Assembly (NCBI RefSeq): GCF_000826545.1
Contig: NZ_CDME01000002.1
Location: 434,001-498,000, forward strand
Length of the DNA stretch: 64,000 nt
Direction of reading: 5' to 3'
DNA from: Kibdelosporangium sp. MJ126-NF4
GTDB lineage: Bacteria > Actinomycetota > Actinomycetes > Mycobacteriales > Pseudonocardiaceae
The translations under genes and the position numbers were made by a program. Shown piece after piece: positions 8,444 through 17,722 of the stretch; within the stretch, counting starts at the first letter, position 1; every line of letters begins with the position of its first letter. The notes beneath the pieces were generated by a model. That model did not search any database. It saw only the letters and a list, made by a program, of their open reading frames with translations, and was not told the DNA's origin.

Positions 8444-9319
8444 TCAACGGTCGCGGGTTTCCCAAGCTGCGGCCCGGATGAGGTTGGCTACCTCATCCGA
8501 ACGACTGACGGGCACCGCGTGGTCGGCCCTGACCCGCACGATCTGTTTGGCGTGCGCGCGCTTGGCCATGTCGGCCTGCGCATCGGGGTGGATGGCGCGG
8601 TCCTCGGTGGCGATCAGGAACCAACTGGGCAGTGACTTCCACGCGGGCTGGCCGGACGGGCTTTCGACTGCGGCCGGGGCTATCGGACGTTGCGCGGCAG
8701 CCATCTGGACGGCCTGGTGTCTGGGGACATCCGGGGCAAAGACGCCCGGGAACTTCTCCGGTGCGATGGAAAGATCCACCGTGCCGTCCGGGTGCCGCAG
8801 CGGCGTGATGCTTCTCTTGATCGGCGTTTCCGGGTAGCGCGCGTCGATGCTGCTGGCGCTTTCGCCCGCGTCCGGGGCGAAACCGGCCACGTAGACCAGC
8901 CCCTTGACGTTGTCCGCCGCACGGGCGGCGTTGGTGATGACCGCGCCGCCGTAGGAGTGACCGACCAGAATCACCGGCCCCTTGACACTGCGCACCACGT
9001 CGGCGACGTAGGCGGAGTCCGCCGCCAGATCACGCAGCGGGTTGGCCGGGGCGACGACCTGGTAGCCGCGGTGTTGCAGGTTGCCGATCACGCCGTGCCA
9101 GCTGCTGGCATCGGTGAACGCACCATGCACGAGCACGACTGTCGGCTTCTGGCGGGGGAAGTTCCCGGCGATGGACGAGGGGTCGGCTGTCGTGGCGCTG
9201 GACGTCGGTGTCGTTGCGAGAGCTACTGCCGCTACTGCAATGGCCGCTGCTGTGGGAATCATCCGCCGACCAGAGGCTCGGCGACGATCGCTGCCATCAG
9301 AGGCGTTTCGCAAATTCAT
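8444..9319 (-). CDS. Secreted alpha/beta hydrolase
   Basis: A 291-aa exported hydrolase. ATG at 9317-9319 follows GTGGAAGCC. Twin Arg residues precede the hydrophobic signal segment (MIPTAAAIAVAAVALATTP), with cleavage likely near residue 45. The fold signatures are VVLVHGAFTDASSW (oxyanion strand), the nucleophile elbow GHSYGG (about residue 127) and a late His in RADHAVPVSRSDEV. This is the salicylate-esterase/pyrethroid-hydrolase-like branch common in soil bacteria. The frame stays open far upstream (to 10552) but that part is antisense to the histidine kinase gene and is not coding. It is convergent with the monooxygenase, 36 bp away, and divergent from the two-component system. Confidence 0.9.
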   Translation of the reverse strand: MNLRNASDGSDRRRASGRRMIPTAAAIAVAAVALATTPTSSATTADPSSIAGNFPRQKPTVVLVHGAFTDASSWHGVIGNLQHRGYQVVAPANPLRDLAADSAYVADVVRSVKGPVILVGHSYGGAVITNAARAADNVKGLVYVAGFAPDAGESASSIDARYPETPIKRSITPLRHPDGTVDLSIAPEKFPGVFAPDVPRHQAVQMAAAQRPIAPAAVESPSGQPAWKSLPSWFLIATEDRAIHPDAQADMAKRAHAKQIVRVRADHAVPVSRSDEVANLIRAAAWETRDR

Positions 9320-9451
9320 GGCTTCCACGCTAGGAGCCGGTGGGAGCCGGGCAATCGGCCGTTCGACGACGCGGTACCCCGACGAAAGTAGCGGGTGCCG
9401 ACCACCATCAGTCGACGGTCCCGTGGCTGCGGGCTCCCTAGGATCGGCCAC

Positions 9452-10594
9452 ATGTACGCCGAGGGGGAACGGAAGTGGCCATCGTGGGACGACCTGCTGC
9501 TGACTCTGGTGGTGGGCGTCATGTCCGTGCAGGAGACCCTGGCCAGAGGGGGTTTCCTGGTCGTGCCCGCCGTGGTTCTCGCGGCCGCGGCCAGCCTGAC
9601 CCTGATGGGTCGGCACCGGTGGCCGCTGCTGGCCACGGGGGCCGCGGTGGTGGCGGCAGCCGCGCTCGGCGCCGTGCTGGCGTTGGTCGTCATGCTCTTC
9701 CACTTGGCATCGGCGAATCGGGTGGTGGCCTGTGTGATCGCCGCGGCCGTCGCGGTGGTGGGAAATCTGTTCGTGGGTCCGGCATACAGCCTGTGGGCAC
9801 CCCGCGAGCCCGGCCCTGTTCTGCTGCTGGTGCTTCCGCTGGCGTTGGGCATGTGGGCCGGCAGCCGCCGACGGCTGGTCGTCGTCATGGCGGACCAGAT
9901 CGCGCGTCTGCGTACCGAACGTGAACTGCGCGCCGAACACGCCCGGATGGCCGAACGCGCCCGGATCGCCGCGGAGATGCACGACATCCTCGGGCACAGA
10001 CTCAGCGTGCTGGCACTGCATACCGGTGCCCTGCAACGACGCGCGACGACACTGCCCGCACAGGTCGCCGATCGGATCGCCCTGCTGCGCAGCACCTCGA
10101 CCCGCGCACTGGACGACTTGCGCGAACTGCTCGGCGCGCTCCGGAATCCGACCGAGTCGGGTGCGGCCGTCGTGCCGCCCGGCGCGTCGGAGTTGCCCGC
10201 CCTCATCGAGGAGGCGCGCACTGCCGGTCAGGTCATTGACGCCGTCATCGATGGCGACCCGGGCCTGGCCCCGGCCAGCCATCACCTCGCCGTGCATCGA
10301 CTGGTCCAGGAAGGCCTCACCAACGTCCGCAAGCACGCCCACCCAGCTGTGGCACGGGTAGCAGTGCGGTACGACCCGTTGGTGACCACGGTGCGGATCG
10401 AGAACGACACCCCGATCGCGTTCAACGGGGCCGAACCTGGCGGGGGTTACGGGCTGATCGGTTTGACCGAACGAGTACACGCGCTCCATGGCTCCATCGA
10501 GTACGGTCCGGATGACATCGTCGGCTGGCGCCTCACCGCTCAGCTTCCCCACGCCGTCGGCGCCGCTACCAGCAACGAGAACCGCAACCCATGA
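9452..10594 (+). CDS. Sensor histidine kinase (NarL/DesK type)
   Basis: A 380-aa membrane kinase. ATG at 9452 follows TAGGATCGG. Four to five hydrophobic segments (about residues 15-145) lead to a coiled linker and the HisKA_3 dimerisation helix with the phospho-acceptor His in RIAAEMHDILGHRLSVLALH (about residue 177). The HATPase domain has the N-box VQEGLTNVRKHAHPA and the G-box GGGYGLIGLTERV. The stop overlaps the ATG of the response regulator by 4 bp (ATGA), so the pair is co-translated. The signal is unknown; few extracellular residues are visible, suggesting intramembrane sensing. The divergent secreted hydrolase is a candidate target. Confidence 0.95.
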   Translation: MYAEGERKWPSWDDLLLTLVVGVMSVQETLARGGFLVVPAVVLAAAASLTLMGRHRWPLLATGAAVVAAAALGAVLALVVMLFHLASANRVVACVIAAAVAVVGNLFVGPAYSLWAPREPGPVLLLVLPLALGMWAGSRRRLVVVMADQIARLRTERELRAEHARMAERARIAAEMHDILGHRLSVLALHTGALQRRATTLPAQVADRIALLRSTSTRALDDLRELLGALRNPTESGAAVVPPGASELPALIEEARTAGQVIDAVIDGDPGLAPASHHLAVHRLVQEGLTNVRKHAHPAVARVAVRYDPLVTTVRIENDTPIAFNGAEPGGGYGLIGLTERVHALHGSIEYGPDDIVGWRLTAQLPHAVGAATSNENRNP

Positions 10595-11235
10595 TCCGCA
10601 CGATGATCGTCGACGATGACGCCCTTGTCCGGCTCGGCCTCGCCGACCTGTTGGATGAGCCAGGCATCACCGTCGTCGCACAGGCCGCCGACGGGGTCGA
10701 CGCAGTCGACGCGGCCACCCGTCACCACGTCGACGTCGCGCTGATGGACGTGCGGATGCCCAGAATGGACGGCATCACCGCGACCGCACGGTTGCGCGCG
10801 CTCCCCAGACCCGTTCAGGTCATCGCACTGACAACATTCGATGTGGACGAGTACGTCTACCGAATGATCGAAGCGGGAGCCGCCGGGTTTCTGCTCAAGG
10901 ACACCGATCCAGCCGAGATCATTCGGGCGGTCCGAGTGGTGGCCGATGGCCAGGCCATGCTCCACCCCGCCGCCGCCCGCCTCCTGATCGACCGCTACCA
11001 CCGCACCACGCGGCCGCGGTCAGACGCGGCCCGCGCACGCATCGACCGCCTCACCCCTCGAGAGCGCGATGTGTTGCGGTATCTGGCGGTCGGCAACACC
11101 AACGCCGAGATCGCCGCGACCCTGGGCATGCGGGAAAGCACGGTCAAAGCCCACGTCAGCCGCATACTGACCGCGTTGGACGTGGGCAACCGGGTGCAGG
11201 CCGCTCTGTGTGTCCGTGACACCGACCTTGGCTAA
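10591..11235 (+). CDS. Response regulator, NarL/LuxR family
   Basis: A 214-aa two-component regulator. The receiver domain shows the acidic pair in MIVDDDALVRLGL, the phospho-acceptor Asp in VALMDVRMPRMDG (about residue 53), the Thr in ALTTFDVDEY and the Lys in FLLKDTDP. The C-terminal GerE helix-turn-helix is LTPRERDVLRYLAVGNTNAEIAATLGMRESTVKAHVSRI (about residues 152-190). It is the cognate partner of the overlapping kinase gene. Confidence 0.96.
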   Translation: MIRTMIVDDDALVRLGLADLLDEPGITVVAQAADGVDAVDAATRHHVDVALMDVRMPRMDGITATARLRALPRPVQVIALTTFDVDEYVYRMIEAGAAGFLLKDTDPAEIIRAVRVVADGQAMLHPAAARLLIDRYHRTTRPRSDAARARIDRLTPRERDVLRYLAVGNTNAEIAATLGMRESTVKAHVSRILTALDVGNRVQAALCVRDTDLG

Positions 11236-11244
11236 ACCCCACGT

Positions 11245-11272
11245 TCGGGCGTGTTCAGGTTCGCGCGCCCGA
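11245..11272. terminator. Hairpin between convergent genes
   Basis: TCGGGCG and CGCCCGA form 7-bp arms around a 14-nt loop between the response regulator stop and the last codons of the DnaK-like gene. It is a modest candidate terminator overlapping the latter gene's end. Confidence 0.35.
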
Positions 11273-13501
11273 GACGCGCAGGCGCTCCGCCAGCTCGTAG
11301 AAGACGACGAAGTTCGGGATCTGGCTCACCGCGGTGTGGGACAGGGCCAGCCACTTGTCCTGAACCCTGATGACGACGTGACCGTCCGAGACGTCGACTT
11401 TCTTTACTTCCCACCAGCGCCGGGTCTCGCCGTTCGCGGTCACGCTGTCCACATTCAGGGATATGTCGCCAAACGTGAGTGTCCCCCCGCGCTCCAGCGT
11501 GGCGATCGCTGTCGGGAGTTGCGCTGCGGTCACTGCGTTCTGGATCGCAGGGCCCCACGTCTCAGCCATCTGAAGCTCCTCGCTCCGCAGCCTCACCGTC
11601 GTGCCGTCGGGGCCGTACAGCGTGTAGGTGTAGAACGTGCTGGCAGCCCCGTTGACGATGCGACGGACGATGGACTGGTACACCGTCATCGAATCCCATC
11701 GCAGTGACAGCGACTGGCCACCGCTCGACACACTGACCAGGCCGTGCTCGAACAGTTCCAGCCGCATTCCGGCCGTTTTCTTGTTCGAGGAGATCGAGTG
11801 CAGGTATCCGATCCCGCACAGCACACCGACAACACCGCTGATCCAGGAAAGATTACGAATCCCGGCCACGATCCCGATGACCACCAGAACAGCGCACCCG
11901 GCGGACACCGCGAGCAAGCCTCGGATCGCGCCCTTACCTGAGAACCACGGCAGATAGGTCGCACGATGCTCGCCCAGACCGGCCACGTGTCGTGGGGCCG
12001 GTGACGGCACACCGTTGTCCCCTCTGCGTTCGACCTCGCCGACCACCCTGTCCTCAGCCAGCGCCGCGTCGCCGGTGATGGTCATGGACTGCTCGGCGCC
12101 CGTACCCACGTCCTGCACGGTCGCGTGGACGGTGTTCTGGTTGACGTCGATGGTGACCTCGATCTGCGGCGTCCCCTTCGGCGCGGGCGACAGTTCTGTC
12201 AGACAAAGCACGCCCAACTGCCTGTTGGCCACAGCAGTCTCGTGCTCGCCCTGGAACACGGTGATTCGCACGGACGTCTGGTTGTCTTCGGTCGTGGTGA
12301 AGATCTCCGAGCGCCTGGCCGGGATCGTGGTGTTTCGCTCGATGAGCTTGGTGAACACGCCGCCCTTGGTCTCGATGCCCACCGATATCGGGGTCACGTC
12401 CATCAGCAGGACGTCCTTGACCTCGCCCTTGCGCACACCAGCCTGCAGCGCCGCGCCGACCGCGACGACCTCGTCCGGATTCACACCCTTGTTCGGCTCG
12501 CGGCCGCCGGTCAGCTCCTTGACCAGGTCCGACACCGCGGGCATGCGGGTGGAACCACCGACGAGCACCACGTGGTCGATGTCGCCGACCGCGATACCGG
12601 CGTCCCGGATGACGTTGGTGAACGGCTGACGGGTGCGCTCCAGCAGGTCGGAGGTGATCTTCTGGAACTCGGCGCGGGACAGTTGCTCGTCGAGGAGCAG
12701 CGGGTTCCTGTCCGCGTCCACGCTGATGTAGGGCAGGTTGATGGTGGCGCTGGTGGAGCTGGACAGTTCGATCTTCGCCTTCTCGGCCGCCTCGCGGATG
12801 CGCTGCAACGCCATCCTGTCCTCGGTGAGGTCGATACCGTTGGCGGCCTTGAACTTGTCGACCAGCCAGGTGACGATGCGCTCGTCCCAGTCGTCGCCAC
12901 CGAGGTGATTGTCACCACTGGTCGCGCGGACCTCGACGACGCCCTCGCCGATCTCCAGCAGCGAGACGTCTAAGGTGCCACCACCGAGGTCGAAGACCAC
13001 GATCTTGCTTCGGGTCCCCGCGCCTGCCTTCACGGCGTACGCCAGCCCGACGAGGCTGGTCCCGCCGACGACCTGGATCACCGCAAGCCCGGCGAGCACA
13101 CAAGCCTGCTTGATGGCCTGGCGCTCCGCTTCGGAAAAGCACGCCGGAGCCGTGATCACCGCGTCGCTGATCTCCTCACCGAGGTACGCCTCGGCGTCGC
13201 GCTTGAGCTTCATCAGCACCCGCGCAGTGATCTCCTGCGACGTGTAGTTCCTGCCGTCGACCTCGGTGGTCCAGTCAGTGCCCATGTGCCGCCTGACCGA
13301 CCGGAAGGTCCGGTCGACGTTCGTCACAGCCTGGCCTTTCGCGGGCTGACCGGCCAGCACCTCGCCGTCCTTGGCGAAGCCGACGACCGACGGAGTGGCC
13401 CGAGCGCCCTCGGCGCTGGCGATGATCAGGGGACTGCCATTCTCCAGAACACACACGACCGACTTCGTCGTCCCCAGGTCGATGCCGACCACTCGCACCA
13501 T
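11255..13501 (-). CDS. DnaK/Hsp70-like chaperone fused to a membrane-anchored C-terminal domain
   Basis: 748 aa. Residues 1 to about 375 form a full Hsp70 nucleotide-binding domain ([11 protein letters not shown] phosphate loop, [26 protein letters not shown]). About 376-490 is a substrate-binding beta domain ([16 protein letters not shown], with YxxFQGE-like VFQGE). The helical lid is absent. Instead come a short linker, two hydrophobic helices (about 520-570) and about 170 residues of PH-like sequence ([22 protein letters not shown], a WWEVKKVDV core) that resemble the actinobacterial DUF6585 family. The fusion would tether an Hsp70 ATPase to the membrane. There is no DnaJ or GrpE gene nearby, so it is a specialised paralogue rather than housekeeping DnaK. 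Confidence 0.9.
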   Translation of the reverse strand: MVRVVGIDLGTTKSVVCVLENGSPLIIASAEGARATPSVVGFAKDGEVLAGQPAKGQAVTNVDRTFRSVRRHMGTDWTTEVDGRNYTSQEITARVLMKLKRDAEAYLGEEISDAVITAPACFSEAERQAIKQACVLAGLAVIQVVGGTSLVGLAYAVKAGAGTRSKIVVFDLGGGTLDVSLLEIGEGVVEVRATSGDNHLGGDDWDERIVTWLVDKFKAANGIDLTEDRMALQRIREAAEKAKIELSSSTSATINLPYISVDADRNPLLLDEQLSRAEFQKITSDLLERTRQPFTNVIRDAGIAVGDIDHVVLVGGSTRMPAVSDLVKELTGGREPNKGVNPDEVVAVGAALQAGVRKGEVKDVLLMDVTPISVGIETKGGVFTKLIERNTTIPARRSEIFTTTEDNQTSVRITVFQGEHETAVANRQLGVLCLTELSPAPKGTPQIEVTIDVNQNTVHATVQDVGTGAEQSMTITGDAALAEDRVVGEVERRGDNGVPSPAPRHVAGLGEHRATYLPWFSGKGAIRGLLAVSAGCAVLVVIGIVAGIRNLSWISGVVGVLCGIGYLHSISSNKKTAGMRLELFEHGLVSVSSGGQSLSLRWDSMTVYQSIVRRIVNGAASTFYTYTLYGPDGTTVRLRSEELQMAETWGPAIQNAVTAAQLPTAIATLERGGTLTFGDISLNVDSVTANGETRRWWEVKKVDVSDGHVVIRVQDKWLALSHTAVSQIPNFVVFYELAERLRVSGART

Positions 13502-13638
13502 CGCCGCACTCCCATCGTGGAGTCAGAGGAATCCGCCTGCCTGACGCAGACCGTCCCAACCTCCGGCGCGACTCCCCAGTCGAATCGCCGATCAACGACA
13601 AGACCGTATCGGGTGAAGGGCCGTGTTCTGTCTCCGAC

Positions 13639-13675
13639 TTGACGCATGCCGATATGGGAATATGATGGTGTCATG
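13639..13675 (+). promoter_or_regulatory. Promoter for leaderless arsR-type operon
   Basis: TTGACG (13639-13644) and TATGAT (13661-13666) are separated by 16 bp. The ATG of the ArsR gene begins 7 nt after the -10 box, so transcription would start at or next to the start codon. The repeated GATATG/AATATG stretch in the spacer is a plausible ArsR-site. Confidence 0.65.
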
Positions 13676-14017
13676 GCACGAGCAGCGACGACGTCGGACG
13701 TGTTCAACGCGATCGCCGAGCCGCAGCGCCGGGAGATCCTGATGCTGCTGCGGGCGGGTGAGCGGCCGGTGACCGAGTTGGCCGGGGAGCTGGGGATGAC
13801 CCAGCCGGGGGCGTCCAAACACCTGCGGGTGCTCCGGGAGGTCGGGCTGGTGCGGGACCGCAAGGCAGGCAAGCAGCGCCTGTACGGCCTGGACGCACGC
13901 GGGCTGCGGCCGGTCCACGAGTGGGCCGGTGGGTTCGAGCGGTTCTGGAACGAGAGCTTCGACCGACTGGATGCCTACGTGCAGGACCTGAAGCAGGCAA
14001 GGCAGGCAGGGGAGTAG
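13673..14017 (+). CDS. ArsR-family (SmtB-like) transcriptional regulator
   Basis: A 114-aa winged-helix repressor. VFNAIAEPQRREILMLLRAGERPVTELAGELGMTQPGASKHLRVLREVGLVRDRKAGKQRLYGLD is the standard ArsR HTH_5 domain, with recognition helix near residue 50. No Cys metal-binding pair is present, so it is of the non-metal type that usually precedes AHSA1/SRPBCC genes. ATG at 13673 is preferred to an upstream ATG at 13646 because it lies just after the -10 box. It heads a three-gene operon. Confidence 0.94.
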   Translation: MARAATTSDVFNAIAEPQRREILMLLRAGERPVTELAGELGMTQPGASKHLRVLREVGLVRDRKAGKQRLYGLDARGLRPVHEWAGGFERFWNESFDRLDAYVQDLKQARQAGE

Positions 14018-14021
14018 CCGA

Positions 14022-14522
14022 ATGAGCACGACAGGACAAGGAACGCAGTCCGCGACGTCGGACCGCGAGATCGTGATGTCCCGGGTCATCGACGCCCCGC
14101 GGGAGCTGGTGTTCGAGGCGTTCACCGAGGTCCGGCACCTGTCGCGGTGGTGGGGGCCGGAGGGGTTCACCACCACTACGCAGTCGTTCGAGTTCCGCGT
14201 CGGCGGGGAGTGGGACTTCGTGATGCACGGACCGGACGGGACGGACTACCAGGAGTGGATCTCCTGGACCGAGATCGCCCCGCCGGAGCGGATCGAGCTT
14301 CTGCACGGTGAGTCCCGCGACGACCCGAACGCCTTCGAGTCAGTCCTGACGTTCGAGCCCGACGGTGCGGCGACCCGGATCGAGATGCGCACGGTGTTCC
14401 CCACCAAGGAACTGCGCGACGAGGCGGTCGAGAAGTACCACGCGATCGAGGGCGGTCGGCAGACCCTGAGCAACCTGGCTGCCTACGTCACCGAGATCGT
14501 TCGGAAGGGAGCGGAGAGCTGA
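14022..14522 (+). CDS. SRPBCC (AHSA1/START-like) domain protein
   Basis: 166 aa, one hot-dog/Bet v1-like ligand-binding domain of the activator of Hsp90 ATPase type. Motifs visible are VIDAPRELVFEAFTEVRHLSRWWGPEGFT and the later IEMRTVFPTKELRDEAVE. It lies 4 bp after the ArsR gene; this ArsR-AHSA1 pairing is a recurrent unit in actinobacteria. The protein presumably binds a small hydrophobic molecule, but no ligand can be deduced. Confidence 0.93.
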   Translation: MSTTGQGTQSATSDREIVMSRVIDAPRELVFEAFTEVRHLSRWWGPEGFTTTTQSFEFRVGGEWDFVMHGPDGTDYQEWISWTEIAPPERIELLHGESRDDPNAFESVLTFEPDGAATRIEMRTVFPTKELRDEAVEKYHAIEGGRQTLSNLAAYVTEIVRKGAES

Positions 14523-15175
14523 TGGCGGACAAGGTGTTCTTCAGTGTGTCGATGTCGCTGGACGGGTTCATCGCGCCCGAGTCGCCCGAGGAACTGATGG
14601 GGCAGCAGTGGATGGAGCTCCAGCAGTGGGCGTTCCCGCTGCGGTTCTTCCGGGAGAACCTGAAGCTCGGCGAGGGCGGCGAGGAAGGGCGCGACAACGA
14701 CATCGCGCGGGAGACGTTTGAGCGCACCGGCGCGAGCGTGATGGGCAAGCGCATGTTCGACGCCGGAGAGCACGCGTGGCCGGAGGAAGCGCCGTTCCAC
14801 ACACCGGTCTTCGTTGTGACGCACGAGAAGCGTGACCCCTGGGAGCGGCCCGGTGGGACCACGTTCCACTTCGTGAACGACGGCGTCGAGTCCGCGCTCG
14901 ACCAGGCCCGCGGGGCCGCCCGCGACCGGGACGTCCGCATCGCGGGCGGCGGCGCGACGATCCTGGAGTACGTGAACGCAGGCCTGATCGACGAGTTCTC
15001 GATCGCGCTGTCGCCTGTGCTGTTCGGCACCGGAATCCGCCTGTTCGAGGGCGTGGACGCGGGCCGCGTGGCCCTGGAGCCGGTCGGCGCGGAGCCCTCC
15101 CCGAGGGTGACGCACCTGACCTACGCTGTCCGGGAGCGCCAGGTGAAAAGGTCAGGAACGGGCCCCGAATCGTGA
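14522..15175 (+). CDS. Dihydrofolate reductase-family protein (RibD C-terminal type)
   Basis: 217 aa with the RibD/DHFR-like NADPH-binding fold: VFFSVSMSLDGFIAPE at the N-terminus, SVMGKRMFDAGEHAW, FVVTHEKRDPW and the glycine-rich IAGGGATILEYVNAGLIDEFSIALSPVLFGTGIRLFEG. The start overlaps the preceding stop (TGATG). Family members reduce small substrates; it is not a housekeeping folate or riboflavin enzyme. Two further members of the family lie at 28023 and 30972. Confidence 0.93.
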   Translation: MADKVFFSVSMSLDGFIAPESPEELMGQQWMELQQWAFPLRFFRENLKLGEGGEEGRDNDIARETFERTGASVMGKRMFDAGEHAWPEEAPFHTPVFVVTHEKRDPWERPGGTTFHFVNDGVESALDQARGAARDRDVRIAGGGATILEYVNAGLIDEFSIALSPVLFGTGIRLFEGVDAGRVALEPVGAEPSPRVTHLTYAVRERQVKRSGTGPES

Positions 15176-15208
15176 GCCGAGTCAGGAATCAGCTGACGAG
15201 GCGCGCAC

Positions 15209-16291
15209 CTAGCGCGCCGGGGTCTCGTCGTTGAAGATTCGGGTGACGATTCTCCCGTCGGTGGTGATGTAGGCGTTGATCAGGCCGGGCGTGCTGTGCG
15301 GGGTGGCCAGGACACCGCGTGGATCCAGGGCGATCGCGCCGCCGGTGGCCCCGAGAGCCGGAATCTTCTCGGTGATCACCGTGGCCGCCGCGCGTTGCAC
15401 GGACCGTCCCGCGTACTCCATCTGTGCCGAGATGTCGTATGCCGCTACGCCGCGGATGAACACCTCACCTGTGCCGGTGCAGGAGATGGCGAGGGTCTTG
15501 TCGTTGGCGTAGGTCCCCGCGCCGATGATCGGCGAGTCACCGACCCTGCCGACCAGCTTGTTGGTCAGCCCGCCGGTCGAGGTGGCCGCGGCGACGCCCC
15601 GGTCGCGGTCGACGGCGACCGCGCCGACGGTTTCCCCTGTGCCGATGATGTCCGCGCGTTCCTGTGGGTTCTTGGCTTTGATCAGCTGGTCCCAGCGGCG
15701 CTGGGTGAAGAAGTAGTCCTGTGTGGTGTACGGGACTCCGTTGCGCAGGGCGAAGACATCCGCACCCCGCCCGGCCATCAGAACATGCGGGGAGCGTTCC
15801 ATCACCATGCGTGCCAGGGAGATCGGGTTCTTCGTGTTGTGCGCTCCGGCCACTGCCCCTGATCGAAGGTCGCTGCCACGCATGATCGACGCGTCGAGTT
15901 CCTGCTCGCCGTCGGTGTTGAACACCGCGCCTTTGCCGGAGTTGAAGTTGGGGTCGTCCTCCAGCACTCGGACGGCGGCCTCGACCGCGTCCATGCTCGG
16001 CCGACCTTCCATCAGCACGGCGACCCCGGCCTGGAGCGCCTGCCTGAGCGCGTTGCGGTACGCGAGTTCCTGCTCTGGCGTGATGCTTCCGCGCGGCAGT
16101 GTGCCTGCGCCGCCGTGCACGGCCATGACCACGTTGCGAACAGCCGAACCGCCGTCCACCAACTCGGGGGCCGCGGCCTGTCCGGTGGCCGGGCCACTGG
16201 CCCCGGCGGTCGAGGCGGGCAGGCCACCGCCCACGACAATCGTGAGTACCGCGGACAAGACCAGGATTGCGCGCCGTCTGCGGGACACCAT
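15209..16291 (-). CDS. Exported isoaspartyl peptidase / L-asparaginase (Ntn-hydrolase)
   Basis: A 360-aa precursor. ATG 16289-16291 is preceded by a perfect AAGGAGGTC. A signal peptide (RRRRAILVLSAVLTIVVGGG, cut near residue 30) directs export. MAVHGGAGTLPRGS starts the enzyme. The autocatalytic cleavage site is before Thr in GTGETVGAVAVDRDRGVAAATSTGG (about residue 212), giving alpha and beta chains, and SPIIGAGTYA and the GTGEVFIRG segment complete the active site. Family members hydrolyse beta-aspartyl peptides and asparagine. It is convergent with the DHFR-like gene. Confidence 0.93.
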   Translation of the reverse strand: MVSRRRRAILVLSAVLTIVVGGGLPASTAGASGPATGQAAAPELVDGGSAVRNVVMAVHGGAGTLPRGSITPEQELAYRNALRQALQAGVAVLMEGRPSMDAVEAAVRVLEDDPNFNSGKGAVFNTDGEQELDASIMRGSDLRSGAVAGAHNTKNPISLARMVMERSPHVLMAGRGADVFALRNGVPYTTQDYFFTQRRWDQLIKAKNPQERADIIGTGETVGAVAVDRDRGVAAATSTGGLTNKLVGRVGDSPIIGAGTYANDKTLAISCTGTGEVFIRGVAAYDISAQMEYAGRSVQRAAATVITEKIPALGATGGAIALDPRGVLATPHSTPGLINAYITTDGRIVTRIFNDETPAR

Positions 16292-16547
16292 GCGACGACC
16301 TCCTTTATGGGTGGGAAACCGTCCACTCACTGTTGTCCCCAGCCACGCACCCGGTCAATGCGCCGATCTGCGGGTTTCCTCACGAGAGCGGTAAGCGTTC
16401 ACCCGAACTGCCGGTATCGATCTCCAACGGATGAGTGAAGTCGGATGACATGCTCCCTCGGGCGGAATCCGGACAGTGGATTCGTACAGGTTGGCCTCGT
16501 CACGTTGGGATTCGTAGCGATTTTTTCCATGAGTCACAGTGGTTTTC

Positions 16548-17126
16548 ATGTGTCAACTTTGCTTGTCGACAGTGGTGGATCATGTGCGGCGGTACGCGGG
16601 TCGTCATGTGGGTAGTGGCCCGATGTCACCGGCTTTGGACCGAGACCGATACGAGCTTCATGTGTTCGACGACGACCGTGGGTTGACGACGGTGGTGAGC
16701 AGCGGCATCCGTCATCTCGAGGATGGCTCTGCTTTCGGGGAGGAGTTCGTGTGCACGTTGAGGTCGTCGGAGGCGGTGTACGCGGGGCTGCTGGTCGCGG
16801 CGGTGTGTGAGGTGGTGGTCTTTCTGGGGAAGGGGCTGGAGTTCGGCGACACCCTCGAACTGCCGGGCAGGGCACGCGATGGCTCCGAGATCAGCGGAGT
16901 ACTGGCGTCGACGCACCCGTGCTTCGCCGCGGAGATCAACTACTGCCTCCGGCCTGGCGCCACAGAGGTTGCGGCGGGCGACGTTGATCTGCAGTTGGTG
17001 ACGCTGATCCCGGTGACTGGCGATGAGATGGCGTACGTGGCTGAGAACGGTGGCGCGGCGTTGGTCGATCTGTTTGTCGAGCGTCGTGTTGACGTGCTGG
17101 ACCTTGGCCGGGCATCCAGCGTGTGA
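16548..17126 (+). CDS. Suppressor of fused (SUFU) domain protein
   Basis: About 192 aa. The C-terminal VTLIPVTGDEMAYVAENGGAALVDLFVERRVDVLDLGR closely follows the bacterial SUFU ending (a LIP-x(3)-E-x(4)-E-x-GG-x-AL-x(3)-F pattern). The body (HLEDGSAFGEEFVCTLRSSEAVYA, LEFGDTLELPG) fits the same fold. N-terminal DHVRRYAGRHVG matches the family's first helix, which favours the ATG at 16548 or the GTG at 16539 over the ATG at 16623, although the latter has the better ribosome site. Bacterial SUFU proteins often act as immunity proteins for polymorphic toxins, but no toxin gene is adjacent here. The upstream 250 bp is less GC-rich than its surroundings. Confidence 0.75.
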   Translation: MCQLCLSTVVDHVRRYAGRHVGSGPMSPALDRDRYELHVFDDDRGLTTVVSSGIRHLEDGSAFGEEFVCTLRSSEAVYAGLLVAAVCEVVVFLGKGLEFGDTLELPGRARDGSEISGVLASTHPCFAAEINYCLRPGATEVAAGDVDLQLVTLIPVTGDEMAYVAENGGAALVDLFVERRVDVLDLGRASSV

Positions 17127-17178
17127 CGCCGCGCGGCGCGTCGAGGGCTTTGTGGTCCATGGCTCGTCCGCGAGTTGG

Positions 17179-17706
17179 TCATGCCGGTGGGCGCTCGTCG
17201 GACGGCGGTGTCAGCCCGTAGCGGGAGATGATCCCGGGTAGCCAGTCCGGCTCGCCGAACTGGAGGCCGTAACGGTCGGCGAGGGCAGCGGCGGGCGCGG
17301 ACTGCGCCGCTCCGTCGGCGATCAGTTCGCACAGCTCGCGGAAGAAGTGCTCGAATCCGGCCGGACTGATGATCTCGATCATTCGGGCGGGCTCGCTGCC
17401 CGCGTTCCACATGGCGTGCATCTCGCCGCGCGGCTTGGTGATGTAGCCGCCGGGACCGAGCACTGCCTCACGCTCGCCCGATCGGAACCCGATCTCACCT
17501 TCCGTGACGATCGAGTACTCGTCCTCCCGGGTGTGCAGATGTGGTGACACCAGCGCGCCGACCGGGAACGAGTGCTCGACCACCGACAGCGCGCCTCCCG
17601 TGTCGTGGCCCCACAGCTTGAATTCCACGCCGATGGATCGAAGCTGCCCGGTTCGTCCTTCGCCGGGACGTACCACGGTCAGCGGTGGCGGATCGATCGA
17701 CGCCAT
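17179..17706 (-). CDS. Cupin-domain protein
   Basis: 175 aa, a single double-stranded beta-helix domain. Metal-ligand motif one is PHLHTREDEYSIVTEGEIGFRSG (His, His, Glu, about residues 60-80) and motif two includes the His in GEMHAMWN. The C-terminal part (ISPAGFEHFFRELCELI) is typical of quercetinase-like cupins of unknown substrate. It is divergent from a TetR gene across a long perfect inverted repeat, so it is probably that regulator's target. Confidence 0.9.
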   Translation of the reverse strand: MASIDPPPLTVVRPGEGRTGQLRSIGVEFKLWGHDTGGALSVVEHSFPVGALVSPHLHTREDEYSIVTEGEIGFRSGEREAVLGPGGYITKPRGEMHAMWNAGSEPARMIEIISPAGFEHFFRELCELIADGAAQSAPAAALADRYGLQFGEPDWLPGIISRYGLTPPSDERPPA

Positions 17707-17722
17707 GTGAACGCCTGCTCTC

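Noticed and set aside
9320..10552. Long N-terminal extension of the alpha/beta hydrolase frame
   Set aside because: The added residues are antisense to the histidine kinase, and the signal peptide begins at 9319, so the extension is not coding.
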